DNA from: Zasmidium citrigriseum
Taxonomy: Eukaryota > Ascomycota > Dothideomycetes > Mycosphaerellales > Mycosphaerellaceae
NCBI GenBank assembly: GCA_002786025.1
Contig: NHNW01000009.1
Location: forward strand, 688,376 to 752,375
DNA: 64,000 bases
Direction of reading: 5' to 3'
Shown here one piece after another: positions 22,134 through 30,848 of this stretch. Under the pieces are notes generated by a model. It worked only from the letters and a program-made list of their open reading frames with translations, ran no database searches and was not told the origin of the DNA. Both the position numbers and the translations under genes were made by a program. The first letter of the stretch is position 1, and each line of letters opens with the position of its first letter.

Positions 22134-23095
22134 CGCATCGCTTGCAGAGAGGAGATGATGTGATGAAGGGTTTGATAATACGAAGCGTCGGACTCGCGAT
22201 TGGTTGTGCCTTGTTTGGTGGATTGCAATGCGTAAGACGGGCGATTATGCTTTTTGTGGTGCGCTGGTTCGGGTCGGGCGAGGGTCGCGTGATGTGAATA
22301 TGCCGAAAGGTGGTTCGCCTCAGGAAAGGTGGATATCCGGGGTCATGTACAGTATTATGCGGCCGTGGTCGTTACGTCGAGGTAGTTGATAGAAGTGAAG
22401 AGGATTGAGGCGCAATGAGGGGTGTCGTCATGCACTTGAAGGCTGGAGGGTGAAGTTTAAATTCGGCGAGGAGTCGACGATCGATCACACGTCGGCCCTC
22501 CTCTCCGCACAACAATCTCGAAAGAGATCAGGCCCTTCTCCACATTTCGCCTTCCTGCACGGCGGCTTTATTTCGATTGAATACCTCCGCGGATATTGCC
22601 ATCGACATAGGCAGACGACATCTCGCAAGATCATAGGAGATGCCTTCTCACTGATCCATCAGCGATCGCACATTGCTCTTCGTCAGCCATTTTGCAACAT
22701 GCTGCTTTCTGACCCAACTAACGCTCCTGCATCCGTGCCCTATGCTTTCGAACAAGTCACCGGCGATATGTCCAAGGCGAGCACCGTAGGCGCACAAAGG
22801 GGCCCATGTTCAAACCGATCACATACGTACGACATGAAACATACCAAATGGGAGAAGTCAGCGCAAAGAAAGATAGACCCTTCACGAACAATGACATGGC
22901 ATTTCCGGACCACGGAGTGTGTTGACAAGAGACCAGAGAAGAACTGCTTAGGAAAGCCAACGACATATCCGAAGACTTAGGTTCATGCAATCCTTTGGGA
23001 CAGCTGAGGCCCGCGCTAACAAGACTTACCCATCGTACATAGCTGCGTCCATCGCAGGTCCTGTAAGTAATACTTTTCTCATCTTAGCTTTGACT
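22134..23095. promoter_or_regulatory. divergent intergenic region
   Basis: The stretch has 962 bp between the Gag1-like gene (minus) and the hydrolase (plus). A 191-codon plus-strand frame at 22405-22980 has no motif and unusual composition, and was not called. A GTAAGT donor-like site at 23063 could belong to a 5' UTR intron of the hydrolase, but the nearest acceptor-like TTAG is only about 28 nt away, too short. Confidence 0.4.
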
Positions 23096-24028
23096 ATGGA
23101 CCTCCTTTCAGCTGGCGTCCACACCTTCCAATCCAAGGGTCTGGTATTAAGCTACCACGTAACACCCTCACAAAAACCAAATGCACCACTCTGGGTAACT
23201 CAATCCATCCACTGGGGCCCAGGACGTCAATACTGCGTCCAAACTCTCTCACCACTGCTCTCGAAACACTATACCGTGATCGATTTCTCGCCTCGAGGGA
23301 ATGACGACTCCTCGCGTCCAAAAGACGCAGCAGGCGACGATGATGCTTCTGCCATGAGTGTGACAAATGTCACGGACGACGTCGAAGCCCTTCGGCAGCA
23401 TTTGGGTATCGAAGCATTCCACGTCCTAGCCGGCCACAGTCTCGCTGGCGTCGGCGTAGTCCTCTATGCCGCTCTCTATCCAAGCAGAGTCAAGAACTTG
23501 ATCCCCATCGGCAGCGGGATCTTCGCCGGGTACGATGGGACTGAGACTTGGAACCACTACCGCGATATCAGATCCTCTCAACCACAATATAAAGCGGCCT
23601 ACGAACGCTGGGCGACAGCCAAAACTGATCCACCAAAGACAAATGAGGAATTCCATCAGTTCCTCATGGACGTCCTTCCCAGCTACTTGGCTGACCCGGA
23701 AACATCCCTTGCGCCTATGATGAAGGGATTCGAGGGGTCGAGGATGCAGCAGTGGAATATGGGTGCGTATATGAGTACGCGTGATGGGGACGAAAAACTT
23801 CAGAACCAGTTCGACCTGCTGAAGAACGTGAAGGCGAGGGTTCTTTTCGTGCACGGGGAGCATGATATGGGTTGTCCGCTGGAGGCTGTGAGGATTGCGG
23901 AAAAGAAGTTGAAAGACGAGGCAAAAGTGGAGGTTGTGGTGAAGGTGAGTCCCGTGGGCCATTTTCCCTGGGTTGAGGATCAGGAGAGGTTTTATCAAGC
24001 TGTTTTTGATTTCTTGGGGGACGAATGA
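23096..24028 (+). CDS. alpha/beta hydrolase, proline iminopeptidase-like
   Basis: Single exon of 310 residues from the ATG at 23096; the frame is open to an ATG at 22985, which would add 37 residues. The chosen start leads directly into the first strands (FQSKGLVLSYHV). The oxyanion region HWGPGRQYC lacks the usual HGGPG of true proline iminopeptidases but aligns with it. The nucleophile elbow is AGHSLAGVG, the acid is likely the Asp in VHGEHDMGCP and the base the His in VGHFPW. This is the family S33/AB-hydrolase-1 fold with a cap domain between residues of about 165 and 250. The substrate is unknown, and peptidase activity is a guess from family. Confidence 0.85.
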   Translation: MDLLSAGVHTFQSKGLVLSYHVTPSQKPNAPLWVTQSIHWGPGRQYCVQTLSPLLSKHYTVIDFSPRGNDDSSRPKDAAGDDDASAMSVTNVTDDVEALRQHLGIEAFHVLAGHSLAGVGVVLYAALYPSRVKNLIPIGSGIFAGYDGTETWNHYRDIRSSQPQYKAAYERWATAKTDPPKTNEEFHQFLMDVLPSYLADPETSLAPMMKGFEGSRMQQWNMGAYMSTRDGDEKLQNQFDLLKNVKARVLFVHGEHDMGCPLEAVRIAEKKLKDEAKVEVVVKVSPVGHFPWVEDQERFYQAVFDFLGDE

Positions 24029-24175
24029 CAGGAAGAGAAAATAAAGAAGTGAAGTTGTGTGAGACAGAAGAAGGATTTTTCAGATAACCTACCCGGATAT
24101 TACCGCATCGCCATCGATGCCTTCCCATATCGCACCGCCTAATCAGTCAGCACCAAACGGAAAAAGGGAAAAGAC

Positions 24176-24865
24176 TTACCTCGCAGCCCTCTCAGGTCTC
24201 ACCGGCTCCCTCATAACACCCTCCGAATAAGCATCACAAACCTTCTCCCACAAACTCTTCGCTTTGGCCGTCGTAGACCTGAGCTGAGTTTGTGGTTGAT
24301 TCGTTTTGGGCATGACGCTCTCGGAGTAGGCATCACAAAGGCTTGACCACCAGCCTTTCTTTTGCTTAGGCTGTGGTTGGTGTTGCGGCCGTGGTCGATT
24401 GGGAACAAGCTCCGCCATCTCAATCTCCTCATAAGGTAGACCAGAGACGGTATGTGCAGTCGGCGGCCTAGCAATGTCAGTCAACGTACCTCTCGCAGCG
24501 GCTTGTTCATCAGCAAGCTCATTCGCGCGTCCAAGGACGAAATCGAAAGAGTTACATCGGAACAAGCTCTCACCATCTCCTTGGAGCTCAGCAGTAACAT
24601 CCAAATCCTCCTCATCGGACGAAGGATCCGTCGGGTAGTTCATCTCTGTCTCTGTCGTTTGATCAGCACCGCCCTTAAACCCCACAATCTCATTCGCATT
24701 CTCCCTCACGCCCGGATCATTGTAGATCGTCATGGGGCGCCAACTCGCTTCATGGAACATCTCCCTTGGGACTGCCTGCAGTCCGAGGTCTGGGGAGGTG
24801 AGACGCTGATAGGTCTCGTCGGTCATGGTGATGTCGAAGTGTTCGACGAAGCGGGAGGGGCGCAT
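24176..24865 (-). CDS. small hypothetical protein with repeated CDAYSE motif
   Basis: The frame runs from an ATG at 24865 (229 residues); upstream it stays open without another ATG until 24991. No known domain is recognised. The C-terminal third has two copies of the unit WxxxCDAYSExVM, as WWSSLCDAYSESVMPK and LWEKVCDAYSEGVMRE, separated by about 20 residues. The middle is acidic. The stop codon TAA lies inside a perfect GTAAGT donor at 24172-24177. The last exon may therefore be spliced on; an acceptor GATTAG near 24137 would open a further frame, so the annotated 3' end is provisional. An in-frame ATG at 24826 is an alternative start. Confidence 0.55.
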   Translation of the reverse strand: MRPSRFVEHFDITMTDETYQRLTSPDLGLQAVPREMFHEASWRPMTIYNDPGVRENANEIVGFKGGADQTTETEMNYPTDPSSDEEDLDVTAELQGDGESLFRCNSFDFVLGRANELADEQAAARGTLTDIARPPTAHTVSGLPYEEIEMAELVPNRPRPQHQPQPKQKKGWWSSLCDAYSESVMPKTNQPQTQLRSTTAKAKSLWEKVCDAYSEGVMREPVRPERAAR

Positions 24866-25315
24866 GAGAAGGTTTGCGTTGGGGATTGGGGTTGGTGGTG
24901 TTGATAAGGAGGGAAACGAGATGTGAGTGTTGGTGGGGTTATATGTTGAGAAAGGCGTTGTGTGTTGTTGGATAAAGAGGTAAGGAGACAAAGGGAGGGA
25001 ACAAGGAGTGCGAGAATGGCATTGTCAACTCGGCTTTGTTTCGTAACGCTCTCACCTTGTAGAAGCCCGGTCCAGAGAAGACAACGTGATCCAGGAAAGT
25101 TATGGTCGATGCTCGCTCGGAACATGATCTTCGTTCAAACACAGCGCTATGCAATCCCCGCAAACCCCAGCCAGCAAATAGATACAATTGGCGGGTATCA
25201 TGTATGTGCACAGTCCTCTACCCAGTGGCTATAACATACATTTTCCGCCGCCACTAACGCCAGGCCGCATCTGCAGACGCCGCCGAAGAAATGCTTCGTG
25301 TCGAATCGGTGTCGA
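24866..25315. other. intergenic, no gene seen
   Basis: The stretch has 450 bp between the 5' end of the small repeat-containing protein gene and the 3' end of the Utp12-domain gene, both on the minus strand. It should contain the former's promoter. No clear element was recognised. Confidence 0.4.
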
Positions 25316-26728
25316 CTATCGTTTCCGGTTCAGGGTGTTCGGCTTCACGGGCTTCACGGCAATTGTGTCGCTGTCCTCGTCATCCGACTCTTCGTCTTGA
25401 TCTTCTTCATCTTCTTCTTCGCTTTCGCCTTCTTCGGAGACTTCTTCTTCATTCTCAGACCCCTCTTCCGCCTCAACATCCAGCATACCGTCGAGGTCAT
25501 CATCCTCTTCGTCCTCGTCTTCAGATCCTTCATTCTCGTCCAGGCCGTTTGTCAGACCGAGATCCATTTCGTCACCACTTCGTGTTTGGGATCGCTTCGT
25601 CTTTTGAACTCGAGGTTGTCTGGTGTCGTCACCATCATCTGCTGCGTCGTCGCTGTCCGAGGATTCGTGATCCTCACCCTCAATGTAAAGCACACCGTTC
25701 GGATCGTCCATATCCTCGTCATTCATCGCCTTTGACACGCCCAGCATCTCGCCTCGGAGCACCAGCTGTTGCTGAAGTAGATCGAGCTTGCCCTTGAGGT
25801 GTAACAGTGGCTGAAGGCTTGCTGCCCGTTCTCGCACCACCTGAGCCAATGCCTTCACCTTCTTCATGAGTTCTGGCTGATTTGCAAGGAAGCCACCATG
25901 GACGATCAGCGAATGATGCACCCAGACCAGCAAAGTTCCTGTCCTGCCTGGCCTTCGATGTATCCGCTCTGCAATCTTCTCCAATAGTATCGCAATCTCC
26001 TGTGACTTTTGACGCTGGATGGTATTTCGTATCGTTTGGGGATTCGTTTGACCAAAGCATGTTTCCAGCAGGGCCTTGTCGTTGTTCTTCAAGGCCTGTG
26101 AGAGAGCTGTGCCAAGGGAGTGCCCTGACAGCGCTTTGGAGCTTTCTGACATGGGTACTAGAGCGCCGGCATCCTGGTCGGCCTCCTGGAGAGACTTGCG
26201 CACATCGATAGGTTCTGGATGCCGTGCCTGGAGCAAATCTCCAAATGTAGGCTCGTCTTGCTGCTCTCCCTCGTCGGCATCAGCCATATCGGCATCGTCG
26301 GCACCTGATGCAGCAGCCGGACCATCCTCCTCTTCGACATGGCCGTTCGTGAGGGGCATGCGATTCTTGAGCGGCATAGCATCATCCTCATCATCCTCCT
26401 CTAGCTCGCTCGATTCTGGCTCAGCGCTTGAGATCGAAATAATGTCATCCGGCTTCGGTTGGCTCTTCGCGTTGCCATCGTTTTGACTGGTATTCGGTGC
26501 CACGCTCGCATGTGACTCGTCCACGCGGGTGGACTTTGATCGTGGAGTGCCATTTGTAAGCTTGGCGTCGAGCTTCTTGCCGGCTCTGGCGTCTTCGTCG
26601 ACGAGAAATCCCAGTCCGGATGAGGCTGGCACGTGAGAAGATTTGAGACGTTTGGTCGCGGGCAGCGGAGAAGCAGACGGCTGTTGCGACTCCGCCTGCC
26701 GTCTCTTGGAGCGCTGTGCGGCGCTCAT
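25316..26728 (-). CDS. Utp12-domain nucleolar protein, Utp5/WDR43-like
   Basis: Single exon of 470 residues. A basic N-terminus (SKRRQAESQ, ATKRLK) suggests nuclear import. The Utp12/Dip2 C-terminal helical domain covers roughly residues 200-325: SLGTALSQALKNNDKALLET, then IAILLEKIAERIHRRPGRTG and LVWVHHSLIVHGGFLANQPE. A long acidic tail (about residues 360-455, mostly Glu and Asp) follows, ending in a Lys/Arg-rich tip. Such domains occur in t-UTP subunits of the small-subunit processome that bind nascent 18S pre-rRNA. Yeast Utp5 carries WD40 blades before this domain, whereas here the first 200 residues are disordered and acidic with no blade visible. The gene symbol is therefore left open. 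Confidence 0.8.
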   Translation of the reverse strand: MSAAQRSKRRQAESQQPSASPLPATKRLKSSHVPASSGLGFLVDEDARAGKKLDAKLTNGTPRSKSTRVDESHASVAPNTSQNDGNAKSQPKPDDIISISSAEPESSELEEDDEDDAMPLKNRMPLTNGHVEEEDGPAAASGADDADMADADEGEQQDEPTFGDLLQARHPEPIDVRKSLQEADQDAGALVPMSESSKALSGHSLGTALSQALKNNDKALLETCFGQTNPQTIRNTIQRQKSQEIAILLEKIAERIHRRPGRTGTLLVWVHHSLIVHGGFLANQPELMKKVKALAQVVRERAASLQPLLHLKGKLDLLQQQLVLRGEMLGVSKAMNDEDMDDPNGVLYIEGEDHESSDSDDAADDGDDTRQPRVQKTKRSQTRSGDEMDLGLTNGLDENEGSEDEDEEDDDLDGMLDVEAEEGSENEEEVSEEGESEEEDEEDQDEESDDEDSDTIAVKPVKPNTLNRKR

Positions 26729-27761
26729 ATCGACGGCATGACCCGGATGAGACAGACACAGACGGAGATGGTGGCAGCGGCGGTGCAGGCGGACGGGAGG
26801 TGAGGTCGTTTGAGTGGTGGGATGGCGTCAATGAAGCTCTCGAATTTCTCGTCTCAAAGTTTTCGGATCGATGCGCACTAACGGCTTTTGGTCCGTGGCT
26901 TGGCATGTTTTGATTGCCATCAAATCTTCAATTTGACAGTCTCGTTGGTGATGCGCACAGAATCTACATTGCAGGACTGTCGAGAGCGACTTCCCGAGAT
27001 GTATGCGCTCCTTCCTGATGACTGCAGTGAAGAGGTGAGCCTCGTCGCTGCCTTGCGAACAAGACGCATCATCATCGCCTCCGACGAGACAAAAAGGGGC
27101 TCTGGTCGTCGCTAGCGCAGCCAATCATCAGCGCGAGCGTTGTAGACGGCCCGGCGGCACGTGACAGGGTTCTCTTGTTTTTCATCGGCAGGCGATTCTT
27201 AAAGCTGGCGCGTTTTCCTCGAATTCTGGCGCTCCCATTTCTCCCGCCGACCGCTCCTTCCAGCCAAACACGCACTCCCAGCTACCCCGCGACCACCGCC
27301 GACTAGCGCCACACGCCTCCGATATTTTGCTGGCTTGTGATGATTACGCTCTGTTTACTGCCGTATAGCAGCGCCGCATAATAAGCCTGCATTCAACCCG
27401 CCGTGCCTGGTCGCTTTCACTAGTTGATCGCGCTTCCAGTCGCTTCACGTGCGCTCGACGCTTCACTCGTCGCCGCCTTCACAAGACGGCGTTGTTGCCA
27501 CCGCGCGACTTGCGACCGTATTTAAAGCTCTTGCCTGGTCCTTGGAACGGCCACAAAAACCTCCCCTCTGGCGCGTCACAAATTTCGACATTTTGGTCCG
27601 TGCACCCGCGCTAGCAAGCTCGGAGCAAGCTTGGAACTCATCAATTTTCCACTTTCTCAAGCGACTTCTGCTCCTTGACGCACCTCTGAGAAGACACGCC
27701 TGGGTCACGTGCACATTTATCTACGCCACCCACCACCGACCTCACGTGCTGTCGCTTCCAG
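26729..27761. promoter_or_regulatory. divergent promoter, Utp12-domain gene / bdf1
   Basis: The stretch has 1,033 bp between a ribosome-biogenesis gene and a general transcription factor gene. Four copies of TCACGTGC lie in the 600 bp before the bdf1 ATG (see separate entry). A TATTTAAA element sits near 27520. Many CCGC/GCGC patches give it a GC-rich, housekeeping-like look. No coding frame of note. Confidence 0.5.
27156..27748. promoter_or_regulatory. four CACGTG (TCACGTGC) sites upstream of bdf1
   Basis: CACGTG cores lie at 27158-27163, 27446-27451, 27706-27711 and 27743-27748. All four read TCACGTGC on one strand; the first is in reverse orientation. One exact CACGTG would be expected about every 4 kb in random sequence. 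The extended core fits Cbf1-type bHLH factors in ascomycetes; the factor here is inferred. Confidence 0.55.
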
Positions 27762-30425
27762 ATGGCCGACCTCGACCTCGAAGCTAAGATCAACCTACCA
27801 ACTCTCCACCGCGACCACGACGACGACCCTCCTGTCGCTAATATCGACGTCTCCAACACAGGCGCGTTTGCTGAGAATGCTGCATTATCAGTCGCTCCAG
27901 GTATTACACCTGTCGCCGACTACATACCCAAAGATGCAACCACTTCTCATCCCACGCCGCCCCCCGACGAACCTTTGGCCACTTCAGAAGCTAATATTGA
28001 AATAAAAGCAGATGAAGTGCCCAAGGTCGAGTCGGTGTTGGAGCCTCAGTCAGCAGTCTCGGAGCCTGCTGCGCCTGCGGCATTGTCAAACGAGTCAAGT
28101 CTCGTGCGGCCGCGCGAGGATGACGATGATGGGGAGGACGACGAGCCTGCTGCGAAGCGTAGTAGGGTTAATGGCGACTTGGACGAGGATGTCACCCTTC
28201 CGGATGCGCCTCCAGCCGATGAGATTGATGCGACAGATGTAACTGATCTGGCGCCCCCCAATCCTGAGGCCGAGGCCGAGCCGTCCACTTCCACACCAGC
28301 AGATGTTCCTCAAGATTCCGTTGTAGCCGCGCCGCCGCAGCCTGTGACGGAGCCTGCACCAGAATCGATACCAGAGCCAGCTCCATCAAATCCACCACCT
28401 GAGGAGCCCGCTGTCGCCGCCGATGACGCAATCATGGACACCCAAGAGCCTGATGCGCCTGATGATGCTGCGCGAAAGCAAGAATCACAGGCTGCAGCGC
28501 CAGCGGCTTTGGATGCGTCATCTGCACCGCTGACAAATGGGGATCATGTGTCTCCTGATGTTGGGAACCTGCAGCCATCAACTGAGACGGCAGAGGCCAA
28601 GCAACCAACAGAGGATGGAGAGACTGCTGCCTCGAAGACGACCGAGGCAGAAGCGGTGCCTCAGGATGCGAAGCCCGCAGAAGCCTCAGCACAAGATAGC
28701 ACCAAGCCTTCAGCGCCGTCCAAGCCTTCCTACAGCAAAGAGCCAATGACGACGATGCAACAGCGTTATCTACTCGACAAGATGAAGAATACGAAGAAGA
28801 CCAAGCATGCCCTTAGCTTCTTGAACCCTGTTGACCCTGTCCTCCTGAACATCCCCACCTACCCAGAGATCATCAAGAACCCTATGGATCTCAACACCAT
28901 GGAGCACAAGCTGAAGACCGGCAAATACGGCTCTGTCCAGGAATTTGTTGACGACTTTGACCTCATCATCCAGAATGCCCGAACCTTCAATGGCGATGCG
29001 CACCCTGTCACTCAAGCTGGATTTGCGTTGGAGGCGTACGTGCGCAAGACTCTCGAGGGCGTTCCAAGCTCGACTCAAGCAGCTCCGCAGAAGCCGCAAC
29101 CCAAGAAGGCATCTCCGAAGCCGCAGCCACGCCGAGAGTCGAGACATGTGGCCCAGCCAGCGGCTCCTCCATCTGCTCCTGCAGCGTCAAGTGCCTCTGA
29201 GTCCTTCGCTCTCCAGCCAGATGGTACGCCTCAGATACGCCGCGACTCGACCATCAACCGTCCGGCCCGTACGATCAAGCCGCCACCCGCGCGAGAACTG
29301 ACGTACTCCAAGCCGAAGAGAAAGGAGAACGCACTCGAGCTCAGATTCGCCGAGTACGCTGTCAACGAACTCAGGAGCCCCAGATATGGTGCGCTCAACC
29401 AGGTGTTCTTGCAGCCGGTCGATCCTGTCGCCCTCAACATCCCACATTATCGCCAGGTCATCAAGCATCCCATGGATCTGGGTACGATTGCGCAGAAGCT
29501 CAAGCAGGGCCAGTACACCAAGGCCAACGAGGTCAAGAAAGACTTCGAGCTCATGATTCAGAACTGCCTAACCTTCAATCCCGTTGGTAACCCAGTCCGT
29601 GACATGGGTGTTTCGTTTAAGCGCGAGTTCGATTCGCTCTGGCAGACGAAGGAGAAGTGGGAGAAGGCACGCAAGGCCGATCTCCGACGTGGAATCTCTG
29701 CCTCTGCTGATGAGTACAGCGCCGACGAAGAGGAAGAAGAAGAGGAAGAGGACGACGACAAATCCGCCACGATCGCGCAGCTGCAGAAGCAGCTGGAGTC
29801 GATTCAAGGCGCACTTTCTTCGCTCAATGCGAACCCCAAGGACAAGAAGAGCAAGAAGAAGTCTGGGGCAAAGCCGAGCAAGAAATCCGGCGGAGGTGCT
29901 TCGACAATGAAGCAGAAGTCACCGCCGAAGCCAAAGGCACCAAAGAAGCCCAAGCAAGTCACGTACGACGAGAAGCAGGAGATCTCTGACGCTGTGGGCC
30001 GCATGAACGAGGAGCAGGTCACCGAGTTGACTAGGATCATCACGACCAACTGCAAGAAGTACGCTGATCAGGATGAAATGGAGCTCGAGATTGACGACCT
30101 GCCCAACGACGTCCAGGCCATGCTGCTCACCTACGTGCGCTCGATCTTTGGTAAGCCCAATCGAGGCGTGCGCGCTGACTCGCCTGACGACGGTGCTGCT
30201 CTGGATGACGACGACTTCGAGCCAACTGAGCGTGGTGGTCGTCGTGGCGGCAGTGGTGCCGGCAACAAGCGCAAGAAGCACAAGCCAATGCACAAGGAGG
30301 AGCAGCAGAAGGCCATCAACGAGCTGCAGAGCCGACTCGCTCAGTTCCAGAACGTCGCCAGCGCCTCGCCTAGTCAGCAGGAAGAAACCTCTGGCGACGA
30401 GAGTGAGGAGAGCGAGGAGGAGTAG
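27762..30425 (+). CDS. bdf1: BET family double-bromodomain protein Bdf1
   Basis: Single exon of 887 residues. An acidic, Ala/Pro/Glu-rich N-terminus of about 320 residues precedes bromodomain 1 (about 325-435). Its ZA loop has FLNPVDPVLLNIPTYPEIIK and its acetyl-lysine Asn is in ARTFNGDAHP. Bromodomain 2 (about 523-633) has FLQPVDPVALNIPHYRQVIK and Asn in CLTFNPVGNP. A basic Lys/Ser-rich region with an acidic Glu run follows, then the NET domain (about 733-800: ISDAVGRMNEEQVTELTRII) and a C-terminal acidic/SEED-like tail. This is the complete BET architecture of yeast Bdf1 and metazoan BRD4-type proteins. It reads acetylated histone H4 and works with TFIID. The promoter has four E-box-like sites and is shared with a ribosome-biogenesis gene. 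Confidence 0.96.
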   Translation: MADLDLEAKINLPTLHRDHDDDPPVANIDVSNTGAFAENAALSVAPGITPVADYIPKDATTSHPTPPPDEPLATSEANIEIKADEVPKVESVLEPQSAVSEPAAPAALSNESSLVRPREDDDDGEDDEPAAKRSRVNGDLDEDVTLPDAPPADEIDATDVTDLAPPNPEAEAEPSTSTPADVPQDSVVAAPPQPVTEPAPESIPEPAPSNPPPEEPAVAADDAIMDTQEPDAPDDAARKQESQAAAPAALDASSAPLTNGDHVSPDVGNLQPSTETAEAKQPTEDGETAASKTTEAEAVPQDAKPAEASAQDSTKPSAPSKPSYSKEPMTTMQQRYLLDKMKNTKKTKHALSFLNPVDPVLLNIPTYPEIIKNPMDLNTMEHKLKTGKYGSVQEFVDDFDLIIQNARTFNGDAHPVTQAGFALEAYVRKTLEGVPSSTQAAPQKPQPKKASPKPQPRRESRHVAQPAAPPSAPAASSASESFALQPDGTPQIRRDSTINRPARTIKPPPARELTYSKPKRKENALELRFAEYAVNELRSPRYGALNQVFLQPVDPVALNIPHYRQVIKHPMDLGTIAQKLKQGQYTKANEVKKDFELMIQNCLTFNPVGNPVRDMGVSFKREFDSLWQTKEKWEKARKADLRRGISASADEYSADEEEEEEEEDDDKSATIAQLQKQLESIQGALSSLNANPKDKKSKKKSGAKPSKKSGGGASTMKQKSPPKPKAPKKPKQVTYDEKQEISDAVGRMNEEQVTELTRIITTNCKKYADQDEMELEIDDLPNDVQAMLLTYVRSIFGKPNRGVRADSPDDGAALDDDDFEPTERGGRRGGSGAGNKRKKHKPMHKEEQQKAINELQSRLAQFQNVASASPSQQEETSGDESEESEEE

Positions 30426-30848
30426 ATTGCCTGGCGGTCTGCGCAGTCTTGGTGCATTGAGCGAGGCGTTGGTCTGATGCATTTTCACGACAAGTTGGCC
30501 CGATGCATTCGACGAGGAGTTTGTGTGTGTTGCGAGTTTTTTCCCCATTCAAAACCGAGAAATGAGCGTTCAGCGTGCGTTGTTGTTGTAGAAATAGGTA
30601 GCAGCTTCTTCATTTGGCCTTGCTTTGACTCTTGGGAGTCTAAAATAGCTGAGGCGACTATCCACTCTCTGGGTAGCCTTATGAAATAGCTTGATGTTGT
30701 ATGATTGATGGAAAACTGCTGGCAGTAAGTTGTTCTAGTCCTTTTGTTTTCCTTTTGCTGGTCGTCTCTTCGTCTCACCTGCTTCACCATCAATACTTTC
30801 CATAGAAGAACCAACAACAGAAGTCTCCTGAACCCTCTGCTTTCTCTT
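30426..30848. other. convergent 3' intergenic region
   Basis: The stretch has 423 bp between the 3' ends of bdf1 (plus) and the Zn2Cys6 gene (minus). It is T-rich and C/T-rich near 30740-30850. It should hold both 3' UTRs; no gene seen. Confidence 0.45.

Noticed and set aside
22405..22980. 191-codon plus-strand open frame before the iminopeptidase-like gene
   Set aside because: It has no motif, no clear start context and composition unlike the neighbouring genes. It probably falls in the promoter/leader.
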